The notes: generated by a model from the letters alone, not told the origin. A stretch of DNA of 64,000 nucleotides from Arion vulgaris (GCA_020796225.1 CM036758.1:68585274-68649273); one strand, 5' to 3'; positions 1-9,462 are shown, numbered from the stretch's first letter. Numbers and translations are program-made.

Positions 1-355
1 CCTGCTTCTCTACTTATGTCGTCCATGTATGTTATAAACAGCAGTGGGGAGAGCACACATCCCTGTCTAACTTATGAGTTTACTATGAATGTTTTTTATG
101 TTCCGGCTTTTGTTCTTATGTAACTTTTATTTGAAATGTATAAACTCTTGCAGACCTTGATGAGATGTTTGCCGATTCCATGTTTTCTTAAACAATCCCA
201 TAGTTTGTTTCTATCGACTCTGTCGAAGGCCTTTTCCTGGTCTATGAATGCCACACTACAGGTCTTGTTATGTTCTATTGCGCTTTCCGTCAGTTGTCTT
301 AATGTGAATATTGCATCGGTACAGCATCTATTTCGTCTGAAACCCATCATTGAAA
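1..355 (-). mobile_element. LINE reverse transcriptase fragment (runs off left edge)
   Basis: Reading leftwards, the minus strand encodes part of a non-LTR retrotransposon reverse transcriptase. A fingers segment contains FRRNRCCTDAIFTLRQ. It is followed by motif A, SVAFIDQEKAFDRVD, whose Asp in FID is the expected first catalytic residue. After two in-frame TAA stops (near 96 and 72) comes motif B, VRQGCVLSPLLF, near 31-70. The YxDD catalytic box would lie beyond the window edge. The frame is continuous apart from the two stops, so this is a relatively lightly decayed dead copy. It meets a plus-strand LINE-A fragment head to tail-inverted at about 360. Confidence 0.85.
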
Positions 356-365
356 ATATATGTCT

Positions 366-735
366 GCTCAAAATAAGGAACATAAAGTGGGACGAATTCA
401 GACATGATGAAATCAGAGAAATATCTAGTCAATTACTAGTAACAACTGTTATAAGAAGGTGAAAATGAAGATATGTTGGGCATACTGTGAGAATAAATAA
501 CCAAAGAATACCAAAGCAGGCATTGAAGTGGGAGACAAAGGGTTCAACCATGGCTTTAAAACCCCTTTAAAGGGTTCAAGAACAAGAGGACGCCCTAGGT
601 AAACCCTGAAACGAACTTTGCTGAGAGAGGCAAAAATTATCAGATTCAATTCCATGGAAGAGATTGAGCGAGTTGCACAGAAGAGAGCGGTATGGAGAAA
701 TTACTTGCATTCCCTATGTAACGTAGAAATAAATA
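366..735 (+). mobile_element. LINE-A C-terminal fragment
   Basis: Conceptual translation gives IRNIKWDEFRHDEIRE, then LLVTTVIRR, RYVGHT, QALKWE, KRTLLREAK and EEIERVAQKRAVWRN. This is the region downstream of the RT domain in one LINE family. Stops and frameshifts break it. The copy at 8905-9310 (minus) is almost open and shows the intact order: IKWNEF, QPLVTTVIRKRRWRYVGHT, RGRPKETVKRTLLRKA. Only the 3' part of the element is present, as expected from 5' truncation during target-primed reverse transcription. Confidence 0.8.
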
Positions 736-773
736 TCCCTTACTTGTGATATTATGGTAGTATTTAAACAAAA

Positions 774-1012
774 ATTATCGATAAGGGAAGACTGTAGTAA
801 AACTATATAGCACTGGCGAAACACGTAAAAATGATGTATTTTTATAAAACTGATTACATGCACCAAGCAAAGAGAGTTGGGGAGAGACATGATCGCCTAC
901 GCAGCAGGAATGGCACTTGAATGAATTGAATTTTTACAAAAGTTAAAAAACCAAAAAACAGATACAGTAACGTTTCGACGACCAAAAGGCCGCTAACAAG
1001 CAAATGGTACAA
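774..1012 (-). repeat. Rep-M copy with a LINE scrap inside
   Basis: The ends match the dispersed Rep-M family. GACTGTAGTAAAACTATATAG is near 790 (reverse of its 3' end) and CAGTAACGTTTCGACGACC near 966 (reverse of its GAAACGTTG box). Between them, 866-932 carries a short plus-strand LINE C-terminal piece (GATCGCCTACGCAGCAGG, then a stop) that matches the end of the LINE-W copy at 49340-49388. The piece is either an insertion or a recombination product; no clear TSD was seen. Confidence 0.55.
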
Positions 1013-1038
1013 AACAAACAACGAGACGACAGCTCTTA

Positions 1039-1288
1039 CGCCCGTGTATTGCCGGGGCTCGCAGAGGGAGCAAAGAATAGTACCATTGTGTGTCGTACGA
1101 GTCGACTGAGGTAGGAGCCTAGGGAAGCTACCCTAGTAACTAAAAAGCGTCGCAGAAATAGAATGTGCTGGCCTACTTGAATGCGCAAAACTGGCACAAC
1201 GTACAATCACTCTTAGGCTCAGATCGCATACCTATTACAGCGTGGTTTAACAATTTGTCGATATGGAGCTTTCGAAGAAGAATGAAGT
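1039..1288 (+). mobile_element. SINE-5 copy, near full length
   Basis: It begins CGCCCGTGTATTGCCGGGGC and carries the shared core ending ...GTCGACTGAGGTAGG, then GAAATAGAATGTGCTGGCC and ACTGGCACAACGTAC. It ends GGAGCTTTCGAAGAAGAATG. The (GAAG)n tail is typical of the family. The 72-bp satellite starts within a few bases of this tail. Confidence 0.8.
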
Positions 1289-1290
1289 AG

Positions 1291-2716
1291 GCAGTTCTTA
1301 AACACTAGACATCACAGATACAGTTAGGGATGTATGGTCAGACTGTATCAGGGGTGTATAGGAGCTGTCTTAAACACTAGACATCACAGATACAGTTAGG
1401 GATGTATGGTCAGACTGTATCAGGGGTGTATAGAAGCTGTCTTAAACACTAGATATCACAGATACAGTTAGGGATGTATAGGAGCTGTCTTAAACACTAG
1501 ACATCACAGATACAGTTAGGGATGTATGGTCAGACTGTATCAGGGGTGTATAGAAGCTGTCTTAAACACTAGACATCACAGATACAGTTAGGGATGTATG
1601 GTCAGACTGTATCTGGGGTGTATAGGAGCTGTCTTAAACACTAGACATCACAGATACAGTTAGGGATGTATGGTCAGACTGTATCTGGGGTGTATAGAAG
1701 CTGTCTTAAACACTAGACATCACAGATACAGTTAGGGATGTATGGTCAGACTGTATCTGGGGTGTATAGGAGCTGTCTTAAACACTAGACATCACAGATA
1801 CAGTTAGGGATGTATGGTCAGACTGTATCTGGGGTGTATAGAAGCTGTCTTAAACACTAGACATCACAGATACAGTTAGGGATGTATGGTCAGACTGTAT
1901 CTGGGGTGTATAGGAGCTGTCTTAAACACTAGACATCACAGATACAGTTAGGGATGTATGGTCAGACTGTATCTGGGGTGTATAGAAGCTGTCTTAAACA
2001 CTAGACATCACAGATACAGTTAGGGATGTATGGTCAGACTGTATCTGGGGTGTATAGAAGCTGTCTTAAACACTAGACATCACAGATACAGTTAGGGATG
2101 TATGGTCAGACTGTATCTGGGGTGTATAGAAGCTGTCTTAAACACTAGACATCACAGATACAGTTAGGGATGTATGGTCAGACTGTATCTGGGGTGTATA
2201 GAAGCTGTCTTAAACACTAGACATCACAGATACAGTTAGGGATGTATGGTCAGACTGTATCTGGGGTGTATAGAAGCTGTCTTAAACACTAGACATCACA
2301 GATACAGTTAGGGATGTATGGTCAGACTGTATCTGGGGTGTATAGAAGCTGTCTTAAACACTAGACATCACAGATACAGTTAGGGATGTATGGTCAGACT
2401 GTATCTGGGGTGTATAGAAGCTGTCTTAAACACTAGACATCACAGATACAGTTAGGGATGTATGGTCAGACTGTATCTGGGGTGTATAGAAGCTGTCTTA
2501 AACACTAGACATCACAGATACAGTTAGGGATGTATGGTCAGACTGTATCTGGGGTGTATAGAAGCTGTCTTAAACACTAGACATCACAGATACAGTTAGG
2601 GATGTATGGTCAGACTGTATCTGGGGTGTATAGAAGCTGTCTTAAACACTAGACATCACAGATACAGTTAGGGATGTATGGTCAGACTGTATCTGGGGTG
2701 TATAGGAGCTGTCTTA
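1291..2716. repeat. 72-bp satellite array, about 20 copies
   Basis: The unit runs from CTGTCTTAAACACTAGACAT through CAGATACAGTTAGGGATG and GTCAGACTGTATCTGGGG to TGTATAGAAG, exactly 72 bp by position (1844 to 1916). One unit near 1441-1490 has lost about 24 bp. Early units read ATCAGGGG and later ones ATCTGGGG. GGAG/GAAG variants alternate in the first half, and then one variant is repeated. No coding function is visible. Confidence 0.97.
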
Positions 2717-2817
2717 ATTTTGTTGCTTTTGTTGTGTATACTTTTCATAGAGAATTGCTGTATTTGATATTACTTAGAATTCTAACTTTGATGCAACTGA
2801 AAGAATTGTTTATTGTC
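2717..2817. other. Spacer between satellite and LINE-V
   Basis: About 100 bp of AT-rich sequence between the satellite and the LINE-V fragment. I see no element match in it. Confidence 0.4.
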
Positions 2818-3335
2818 TGTCCGCAAGTTACTTAATCCCGTCATGCCTAGTGACACATGGGGCTTCAGAAAGGACTTTCCATGCTCTCCTGTCCCGTGCA
2901 ACCTTCAGCGCAGAGCCCACGTCAGAGATGCGGTGTCCAGTTCCTCTTCCATCATGCGCCTCCATGTTGTCCGTGGTCTGCCTTTCTTTCTCTTTCCTCT
3001 GGTGTCCAAGTGAGGGCTATCCTTGCAGGCATTTCTTGTCTCATTCTCATAACATGTCCGAACCATTTCCATCTTCTCTTTTGAGTATGTCATTCATTGC
3101 CTCTTGTCTTGTGTCTTGGAGTAGTTGGTTATTGGATATTTTTACTGGCCAAAAGATTCCCAAGATTCTGCGAAGACAAGAGTGGTGGAAAACTGACAGC
3201 CTGCTAGTATCTCCTTTGGTCATCCTCCAACACTCCGATCCGTAGAGCAAAACTGGCAAAACAATGCTTTTATAGAGTTTAAGCTTTGTGGTCCTATTGA
3301 TTTTGGACTTCCATACTGGTTTCATTCTGGCTGTC
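2818..3335 (-). mobile_element. LINE-V C-terminal fragment
   Basis: The minus strand encodes the typical LINE tail after the RT domain. The first part reads KLKLYKSIVLPVLLYGSECW, then HHSCLRRILG. After a frameshift near 3050-3090 comes KRKKGRPRTTWRRMMEEELD. The final stretch, ALKVARDRRAWK, lies near 2850. This order (LYGSE.W, LRRI, GRPR.TWRR, AxDRxxW) is established for the endonuclease/RT class of LINEs. RT and endonuclease domains are absent. Confidence 0.85.
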
Positions 3336-3344
3336 CGCAGGTGG

Positions 3345-3886
3345 ATGATGGAATTAGTTGTCCACTCTTGCCGTTAAGCATAGGGGTGGTAGCTTTAATT
3401 TGCGTTCTAGGGCCAGATGGGTCGCCCTTGGTGTGTTATATCTGTGTTTATTTAGTGCGGTCTTGATATTGTCTATCCATCTTTTTCTTGGTCTTCCTTT
3501 AGCTCTAGTACCTGATCTCTTTTATTGTATGCTGTTATTGGTGGTTGGTTGTATTTCATTCTCATTAAATGTCCAAACCATTGCATTTGTTGTCTTTCAA
3601 TGTATTCGGTGCATGAAATTGTGCCCACTCTGCTTCTGATGTCCTCATTTCGTAGTCTGTCTTTCCTGGTGACTCCACTGCCTTCCTCAAGCATTTCGTT
3701 TCACACGTGGTGAGCTTTCTGTGGTGTGTTGCTGTAAGAGACCAAGTTTGGCACTGGTAACAAAGTGTTGGTAGGAAAATATTTTTATCATCTGTCTTTT
3801 CACTTCCATCTTGATCTTTGTCTGTTGTAGTAATGGTCCCAACTGGTAGGTCACTGCATTTGCTTTTTGATATCTTTTGGACAAAA
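3345..3886 (-). mobile_element. LINE-C C-terminal fragment
   Basis: The minus strand shows SGVTRKDRLRNEDIRSRVGT, then ERQQMQWFGHLMRM and ITAYNKRDQVLELKED. Upstream, near 3730-3770, the reverse strand carries the YQCQTWSL-type segment seen in the 7392 copy. A second copy of the ITAYNKRD version lies at 18390-18562 on the plus strand, so this is a LINE-C subfamily. It abuts a plus-strand LINE-C piece at 3887. Confidence 0.8.
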
Positions 3887-4242
3887 GGAAGAATAATTAA
3901 CGAAATCCAACATAGATGAAATGAAACAAATCAAATAATAAGATTTCTTCTCCGAACGCTTCATATCGACCACTTGTTAAACCACTCTTTGTGATCTGAG
4001 CCTAAGAACGATTTACGTTGTGCCAATTATGCGTCTACAAGTAGACCAACACATCCGATTTCTGCGACACTTTTTATTTACTAGAGTAGCTTCCTAGGCC
4101 TCTACCTCAGTCGCCTCTTACGACATGCCTTGTAGGTCGCAGTGTTACTATTCTTTGCTCCCTTGCGAGCCCCTGCAACATACGAGCGAAATAATAGGAT
4201 AAATAGCATCAGTTTTGAAATGCAAGCTCTGTACGTATGCCT
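3887..4242 (+). mobile_element. LINE-C fragment split by a SINE-5 insertion
   Basis: Positions 3887-3940 (IINEIQHR...NQII in translation) and 4189-4242 are contiguous in the LINE-C copy at 16265-16345. The interruption is the SINE-5 at 3941-4188, flanked by the 8-bp duplication AAATAATA. The LINE was therefore here before the SINE. Confidence 0.75.
3941..4188 (-). mobile_element. SINE-5 inserted in LINE-C, 8-bp TSD
   Basis: Full-length inverted copy. It starts with the tail complement CTTCTCCGAACGC and ends CCCTGCAACATACGAGCG. AAATAATA occurs at 3933-3940 and again at 4189-4196. The flanking LINE-C sequence reads through once one duplicate is removed. Confidence 0.85.
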
Positions 4243-4351
4243 TTGTAAAACCTATTCACAAATGATATGAAATCAAGAAGATAGACATCAAGATCATGCA
4301 ACTGCCCAATGGATACTATTTTTAAAGTAAATTTACAGAACCAGTTCTCAC

Positions 4352-4726
4352 CCGCCTAAATTGCAAACATTCGTCAACTGTTGCCTGCGCAGAATAGAGG
4401 CACTGAGATGGTATGATAGGGTCACAAATGAGGAACTTATGGAGAGAACGGGACAGTGAACCAAGAGGTTACGAAAAGGCGCTGGATAGGATACACTTTG
4501 CGAAAACCAGAGGGGAATATAACATGAAGGGTTCTTTTCTGGAACTCGCAGAGACAGCGAAAGAAAGGGACATCTAGAAATACATTGAGACGAGATTTGG
4601 AGGAAGAGATCAACAATATAAAGAAGAGTTGCAGGAAATAGCTAGAGATAAAAAGACTTGGCATGAGTTGGTTGAGTGCCTATTGCCCAATCCGGGTTAA
4701 AAACGCAGAGAGAGAGAGAGAGAGTT
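4352..4726 (+). mobile_element. LINE-L 3' end with (GA)n tail
   Basis: Translation in several frames gives CLRRIEALRWYDRVTNEELM, then TWHELVEXLLPNPG-type residues near the end. It closes with an (AG)n run at 4707-4726. The same last domain, KTWHELVEGLCPNPG, is open in the copy at 29020-29235. The GA microsatellite is the retrotransposition tail of this family. The hAT TSD follows at 4743. Confidence 0.75.
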
Positions 4727-4854
4727 CTCACCATTTCCCATACCCAGCTTCAGTGCCGGATTAGGCCAGCGCGGGCCTGTAGCAAATTTTAGCGCGGGGC
4801 CCTAGGTTTTGTATGATAATAAATAATAAAACACAACTTTTACAAACAAACTTG

Positions 4855-5036
4855 TCTCGATTTAATGTGAGCAAATTTAGAAATAATACTAGACAAATCA
4901 ATTTCTCTAAGTAAATTACATTCAATGTTCATTAAGGTGAGGTTATTTAGATGATCTTGTCCCATCGTGTTCCTTAACTCACTTTTATACGCTTTAATGT
5001 TGAAAAAGAACATTCTCCGCTGCAGTTAGTAATCAT
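4855..5036 (-). pseudogene. hAT transposase C-terminal dimerisation domain remnant
   Basis: The minus strand reads CSGECSFSTLKRIK, and after a one-base shift KSELRNTMGQDHLNNLTLMN, then IECNLLREIDLSSIIS. This matches the hAT C-terminal dimerisation region (pattern ExxFSxLKxIKxxLRxxMxxxRLxxLxLxxIE), known to mediate transposase dimers. One frameshift and the absence of a connected catalytic core make it a pseudogene. It sits at the expected 3' end of a minus-oriented hAT gene. Confidence 0.8.
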
Positions 5037-5084
5037 TAAAGACAAGTAAATTCGTAAGACTATTTCTACATTTGAGAATAATCA

Positions 5085-5225
5085 CAATATAGACGAGACT
5101 GCAGTAGAACTATTTGATTGGCAAAACACGTAATCACAAAGTGCTGTAGTTTTACAAATTACACAAACAATGACAACATACAGCAACATTTCGACCAACA
5201 AGGCCTTTATCAAGCAAACGAACAA
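5085..5225 (-). repeat. Rep-M copy inside the hAT element
   Basis: It reads GACTGCAGTAGAACTATTTG on the left and CAGCAACATTTCGACC then AAGGCCTTTATCAAGCAAAC on the right, which is the reverse of Rep-M. It is unexpanded, with no internal tandem array, so it serves as a reference for the expanded copies at 12310, 17795 and 59565. Confidence 0.7.
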
Positions 5226-5364
5226 CAGGAGTGACGAATTTTGTTAATCAATAATTATAATGCATACACTAAACGTTGTTTTTCATCATGTGGCCAACTT
5301 GTATGAGAATATGTTCGGTAGTTTTTTTCTGTGAATTGTTAAAAAGACAACCCTAGTTCTGGGT

Positions 5365-5635
5365 TGAGAGCCGCTGTAGCGTAGTTGTTAGTGAACTCGC
5401 TTCGCAAGGCTAGTGGTCCGGGTTCAGCTCCCGCAATGTGCATCGAATTTTCCGACCACGACGGCTCTCAGGTCGACCCAGCCTCAACTGGGTACCAGAC
5501 ATGCTCTGGGAAAGTAAAGGCGGCCGGCGTGATGCTGACCACATCACCCATCGTGTGGCGACGGTCAATGAAAAAACAGGCCTAACACTGTATTGACCTA
5601 TATACCACGAGGTATGAAAGGGTTCCTTTACTTTA
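5365..5635 (+). mobile_element. SINE-1 with 12-bp TSD (in hAT)
   Basis: tRNA-derived SINE. The head has a pol III A box, TAGCGTAGTTG, and a B box, GGTTCAGCTCC, at tRNA-like spacing. The body ends ACCACGAGGTATGAAAGG then CTTTACTTTA. CTAGTTCTGGGT occurs at 5353-5364 and 5636-5647. Other copies: 11334-11900 (minus, nested) and 42465-42740 (minus). Transcription from the internal promoter is known for such elements; activity here is not tested. Confidence 0.9.
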
Positions 5636-5722
5636 CTAGTTCTGGGTGGGTCTCCCGTCATAGCTTTAACCACGACAGTCTTTGATATCAATGCCAGTCT
5701 TTGATATCAATGCCATTTTTCT

Positions 5723-5990
5723 TTACAACATCAAGTAAACTACAGTGAGCTGGTCCACATGCGAAATGTCTGGAGTAGAGTCCAGTGATACGCATTTCTT
5801 AATTTCGCAAATGGTATGATCCAGTAAGCTGCATAGATGGATAAATTCCTCACATGTTGTTTTTGATAAGTATGATGTATGTTCCGTTCCTTTATTTGTA
5901 TAAGTATTTATATGCTGGGCCAGAAAAATAAATAACATAAATAAGAAAAAATGAAAGGGGATATTATTGCCCACCTTCCAACCTTCCTTG
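5723..5990 (-). pseudogene. hAT transposase catalytic-region remnant
   Basis: The minus strand has an open stretch with CEEFIHLCSLLDHTICEIKK followed by SLDSTPDISHVDQLTVV. The DSTPD-SH-DQLT segment is the strongly conserved block around the first catalytic Asp in hAT transposases of the ZMYM1-like, TTF-zinc-finger type (family recall, not searched). Sequence then jumps to SINE-1 and unrelated DNA. The rest of the catalytic core up to the dimerisation domain at 5036 is lost. Confidence 0.7.
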
Positions 5991-6102
5991 TTTATGACTA
6001 GTGACAGCTTAGCTCTGTCACATAGGAGCGGGGCCCCCAGAAGCGCGGGGCCCGTAGCATTTGCTACTTCTGCTACTAGACTAATCCGGCGCTGCCCAGC
6101 TT

Positions 6103-6899
6103 GTGGTAAAGTGTAACTGACGTGTGTTGTGACTGGCTCCATCGACCTGATATTTATTAACTCATTATTACATCAATAAGCATTACACAATCACGTGATT
6201 ATGCCTGCGAAACCATCTTATTATTTGTGTTACTTAGCACGAGGAGAGTATGTGTTTGTCTGGCTATGACGTCTGGCTGGTAACATGACCTTGAATATGT
6301 CAGTAATTTGAAACAACCAAAATAATTGTCATGCCACATACAATTATTCCCCTCCCTTTCCCCAAACGCGACTTATTACCGCCCCTTCGTGACACATTAT
6401 TAACCGCCCTGCGCTGACACATCATTATTAAACCCCCACCACCCTTCTCTCTCCCCCTATTCATTCGTTCTTTCCTTTTCCCCATCCCTTCCTCCCAAAA
6501 ACACAAGAAGAACAATCTAGACATTAGTTTGGCATTTTACTAATTGTTCGAGAAATGTTTTTAAAAAAAACCAAAAAGCCAACAGTGAAATGAAACAAAT
6601 TATACGACGGAAGAAGAGCAAAGACCTCATTAAACTAAGAACTTTGGTGCTCCTTACATGTCGTCTGTTGGGCTGGTACTCACGTTAGGGCATCAAACCT
6701 GTCCATCCGTCCTAATTTACATAGAAACCAGGTTAGGTCACCGAGTTTCTCTTGTGTTTTGTTTTCTTAAAAGATGTCCTTCTGTTTGGCAAACATTTTA
6801 CAGGCAATTTGTTTACATTTAAAGAGAAAATTCGGTTTGTCCGAACTTACCTGAAAGTGACAAAATGCTGGTTGTTTTGTCAAGTTTACTTGAATGGTT
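6103..6899. other. No gene seen; pyrimidine-rich tract
   Basis: About 800 bp with no element I can name. 6340-6500 is strongly C/T-rich on the plus strand, with CCACC and TCTCTCCCC runs. That gives one spurious minus-strand open frame rich in Gly, Arg and Glu. I see no repeat of this stretch elsewhere in the window. Confidence 0.4.
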
Positions 6900-7023
6900 T
6901 GTTTACTACAGTGATATCTTTGTTGTGTGGAGGTACGGTGATCGATTCCTTGTTACCCTTCACACGTGGATGGTTAAATTCCTGCAGAGAGCGTTGAGGC
7001 TATTCTACAGCGGTTCATGGTCT
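6900..7023 (+). repeat. Rep-P copy 1
   Basis: Shares GTGGAGGTACGGTG, CAGGGAGCG-like (here CAGAGAGCG), GAGGCTATTCTACAGCG and TTCATGGTCTC with a second copy at 7283-7407. The two direct copies flank the SINE-5 at 7024-7264. Class unknown. Confidence 0.6.
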
Positions 7024-7264
7024 CTTCTTTTTCAAACGCTGCATATCGACCACTTGTTAAACCACTCATTGTGATCTGTATGTGATCTGAGCCTAAGAAC
7101 GATTGTGCGTTGTGCTAGTTATGCGCCTACAGGTAGACCAGCACATCCGATTTCTGCGACGCTTTTTTATTTACTAGGGTAGCCTCCTACCCCCAGTCGT
7201 CTCTTACGGCATTACTTTTAGGTAGCAGTATTACTATTCTTTGCTCCCCTTTAAAGCCCCCGGC
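7024..7264 (-). mobile_element. SINE-5 copy between two Rep-P copies
   Basis: Inverted copy: TTCAAACGCTGCATATCGAC at the tail end, the core complement CAGTCGTCTCTTACGGCATT, and GCCCCCGGCAACATACAGGCG at the head end. It contains a short duplication, TGTGATCTGTATGTGATCTG. Confidence 0.8.
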
Positions 7265-7282
7265 AACATACAGGCGATTTTC

Positions 7283-7407
7283 TCACTAAAGTGTTGTCTC
7301 TGTCGCGTGGAGGTACGGTGGTCGGCTACCTTCTCGCTCTCTAAATGGACACGGTTAACTACCCGCAGGGAGCGTGCAGGCTATTCTCCAGCGATTCATG
7401 GTCTCAA
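7283..7407 (+). repeat. Rep-P copy 2
   Basis: Direct repeat of 6900-7023: GTGGAGGTACGGTGGTCGGC, CCCGCAGGGAGCGTGCAGGC and CAGCGATTCATGGTCTC. It runs directly into LINE-C sequence (AATGTAAAATGCAAACATG), so it may belong to that insertion. Confidence 0.6.
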
Positions 7408-7835
7408 TGTAAAATGCAAACATGTCACCATGAACACAAAAAGACCAATGTTCAACACAATCTTTCTCCCAACATTATGTTACCAGTGCCAAACTTGGTC
7501 ACTGACAACAAATGATAGAAGAAAACTAGTCAGAACAGAGATGAAGTCTCTACGCAGAATGCTGGGTGTAACAAGAAGAGACCGGTTGAGAAATGAGGAC
7601 ATCAGGAAAAAGGGGGTACAACATCAGTACTAGACTTCATCAAGAAATAACAAATTAAACGTAGTTCGGCTACATAAGCAGATTACCATCAGACAGTGCA
7701 CCTCAAAGAGCAATGCTGCTCCGATACAATGGGTACAAAGCAAAAGGCCGGCCACGCGAAAGATGGACCTCCGAGATAACAGAGGCGACGAAAGACACTA
7801 TCTACGAAGCGCATACAAGGGCCCGTTTTAGAAAT
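7392..7835 (+). mobile_element. LINE-C C-terminal fragment
   Basis: Open segment near 7407-7633: KCKHVTMNTKRPMFNTIF, LCYQCQTWSLTTNDRRKLV, MKSLRRMLGVTRRDRLRNED. After a shift, the rest continues with QITIRQCT, KGRPR-like and DERHYL-like residues in other frames. It is the same region as 16320-16800 (plus) and 27560-28410, 47140-47522 (minus). The 3' end runs into a 42-bp tandem array. Confidence 0.85.
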
Positions 7836-8033
7836 CTCTTCTTGACCTGACGCTGTGAGGCAAACAGTTTTAGAAATCTCTTCTTGACCTGACGCTGTGA
7901 GGCAAACAGTTTTATAAATCTCTTCTTGACCTGACGTTGTGAGGCAAACAGTTTTAGAAATCTCTTCTTGACCTGACGCTGTGAGGCAAACAGTTTTAGA
8001 AATCTCTTCCTGACCTGACACTGTGAGACAAAC
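7826..8033. repeat. 42-bp tandem array at LINE-C 3' end, 5 copies
   Basis: The unit combines AGAAATCTCTTCTTGACCTG with ACGCTGTGAGGCAAACAGTT, spaced exactly 42 bp (7861 to 7903). The single-copy version is the normal LINE-C 3' terminus, seen inverted at 27578-27625 and 47147-47190. The array is thus an expansion of the element's last bases. The 14-codon period leaves both strands open, which explains spurious frames here. Confidence 0.93.
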
Positions 8034-8107
8034 ATGACTCGAGAAAAGAAGAAGAGAAGAATGTATTTAGTTAATTATTCCCTCCGTTCCTCGTGGATTA
8101 TAAGGCC

Positions 8108-8405
8108 TTAACAGTTGTTCTTCACTTTCTCTATCTTTAGCAGTTTTCTCTATGGGTTCCCAGGATAGCATCATTCATTTCCTCAAGACCAAACTGTTTC
8201 TATGTCTGTTTAGGACGTTCCGTTTTAGTTGTGGATTCCACTCAAGTGATTGTCTAGTCACATTCGACTGTGTTTTCCACAGTGTATGCCTGACCCATTT
8301 GCCTCTCTTAACATGGATCATCATGTGTTCCTACCATGTTCTTATCTACAGGTCTGTGTTTGAAACTCTTTCATACCACCCCAGTCTGAGAATACGCCAC
8401 AGTCG
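8108..8405 (-). mobile_element. LINE-L type C-terminal fragment
   Basis: The reverse complement of AGTTTTCTCTATGGTTCCC... matches the plus-strand fragment at 47740-48110 (GACACAGTC-GTCACTAGACAAGC-GAGTGGAA block). The apparent plus-strand frame at 8152-8442 is antisense to this and is not a gene. The coding trace is heavily mutated. Confidence 0.6.
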
Positions 8406-8477
8406 TCTGCTCATAAAGGTCAGACTCTTTATTTTAATTTAACTTAGTGACGTCACATTTCAAACCATACATCAACA

Positions 8478-8730
8478 CAGATTTCACATCTGAGCTATTG
8501 GCAATTCAGCCATGTGTACATGTGGACAGGCACACCAGACTGCAGAGCACATACTTCAAGACTGCCTCGAATATGATACACTGAGGCAAACTCACTGGCC
8601 TAACGAAACAACACTTGACAGAAAACTACACGGACCTCTGTGTGAGCTACAAAAGACAATGAAGTTCATACAAGAGACAACATTGAATATATAAACATAT
8701 TTCAAGCGAACGAAAGGGAGGGAGGAAGGG
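8478..8730 (+). mobile_element. LINE RNH-2 zinc-knuckle tail and 3' end
   Basis: Encodes CTCGQAHQTAEHILQDC, a CxCx(n)HxxxC zinc-knuckle-like motif that follows the RNase H domain in this LINE group. Then come LRQTHWPNETTLDRKLHGPL and ELQKTMKFIQETTLNI before a stop. A longer copy with the RNase H part is at 37425-37890, and the two end at the same CAAGCGAACGAAAGG point. 5' truncated. Confidence 0.85.
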
Positions 8731-8904
8731 ACATCTGAGCTGAATATGCTGAGCTTGGTTTTAGTGGAGATGGCAGTAGATTACCAATACTGCATGCAAG
8801 AACGCAAAGACTTGTTGGGCTTTCCTAATCCTGACATAAATCTCTTCAGTCTGTACATCATGATCAATATATCTAGTTCATAATAATAATAATAATTCCT
8901 CTCG

Positions 8905-9310
8905 TACCGTTATACGTTACATAGAGCCTGCAAGTAATTTCTCCATACCGCTCTATCCTGGGCAACTCGCTCAATCTCCTCCATGGAACTGAAACCGATA
9001 TTTCTTGCCTTTCTCAACAAAGTTCGTTTCACGGTCTCCTTAGGTCGACCTCTCTTTCTTGAACCTTTTGCATTCCACTTCAATGCCTGCTTTGATATTC
9101 GTTGATCATTTCTCCTCAAGGTGTGTCCAACATATCTCCATCTTCTCTTTCTTATAACAGTTGTCACTAGTGGTTGACCAGACATGTTTCTGATTTCATC
9201 ACTTTTCCTGAATTCGTTCCATTTTATATTCATTATTTTTCGCAGACATCTATTTTCAAATGCATTCAACTTGTTTTCTATATCTTTAGTCATTTTCCAA
9301 CTCTCGCTAG
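8905..9310 (-). mobile_element. LINE-A C-terminal fragment, mostly open
   Basis: A 127-residue open frame covers IENKLNAFENRCLRKIMNIK, QPLVTTVIRKRRWRYVGHTL, KGSRKRGRPKETVKRTLL and MEEIERVAQDRAVWRNYLQA. Best-preserved copy of the family in the window. Its 3' end abuts an (AAT)n run (8880-8896), as does the copy at 41950-42280, so (ATT)n is the likely tail. RT and endonuclease are absent, hence a dead 5'-truncated copy. Confidence 0.88.
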
Positions 9311-9339
9311 TATAATATCTAGTACATATTAAACAAGTA

Positions 9340-9462
9340 TTTGTGGGACGAATTATCGTAATGCATAAGCGTTTGCCTATTGACTATGACACATGCATGT
9401 TGTGAGTTCAATCCCATGCTCGACGTTCCATACGTGAAGAAAGGTATTGGCCCACCTACCTC
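9340..9462 (+). mobile_element. SINE-9 copy
   Basis: tRNA-like head with B box GAGTTCAATCCC in TTGTGAGTTCAATCCCATGC. It is followed by CTCGACGTTCCATACGTG and AAAGGTATTGGCCCACCTAC. The inverted relative at 46128-46305 has GGGTTAAATCCCACACTCGA and the same CGACGTTCCACACGTGG block. Confidence 0.6.

Larger units (their letters stand above)
4743..6102 (-). mobile_element. Decayed hAT DNA transposon with 8-bp TSDs
   Basis: The element occupies 4751-6094. It starts CAGTGCCGGATTAG and ends CTAATCCGGCGCTG, so the imperfect inverted ends read CAG(T/C)GCCGGATTAG. CCCAGCTT stands immediately outside both ends (4743-4750 and 6095-6102), the 8-bp duplication diagnostic of the hAT superfamily. Both ends also carry GCGCGGGGCCC-like sequence. 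Inside are transposase remnants on the minus strand, a Rep-M copy (5085-5225) and a SINE-1 with its own TSD (5365-5635). The central transposase is missing, so this is a non-autonomous internally deleted copy. Confidence 0.88.

Noticed and set aside
1..355. YMDD-like string read as the RT catalytic box
   Set aside because: TYMDD directly follows the LSPLLF motif, where LINEs normally have a YxxDL stretch; the true YxDD box would be further downstream, outside the window.
1291..2716. CRISPR-like array (regular repeats)
   Set aside because: Units are contiguous 72-bp copies without unique spacers, in an animal repeat context.
5365..5440. Functional tRNA gene from A/B-box match
   Set aside because: Part of a repeated SINE with TSD; I could not fold a full cloverleaf and the copies are diverged.
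7689..8035. Repeat protein frames (VKKRFLKLFASQRQ units)
   Set aside because: 42-bp tandem array of the LINE-C 3' terminus; open by periodicity.
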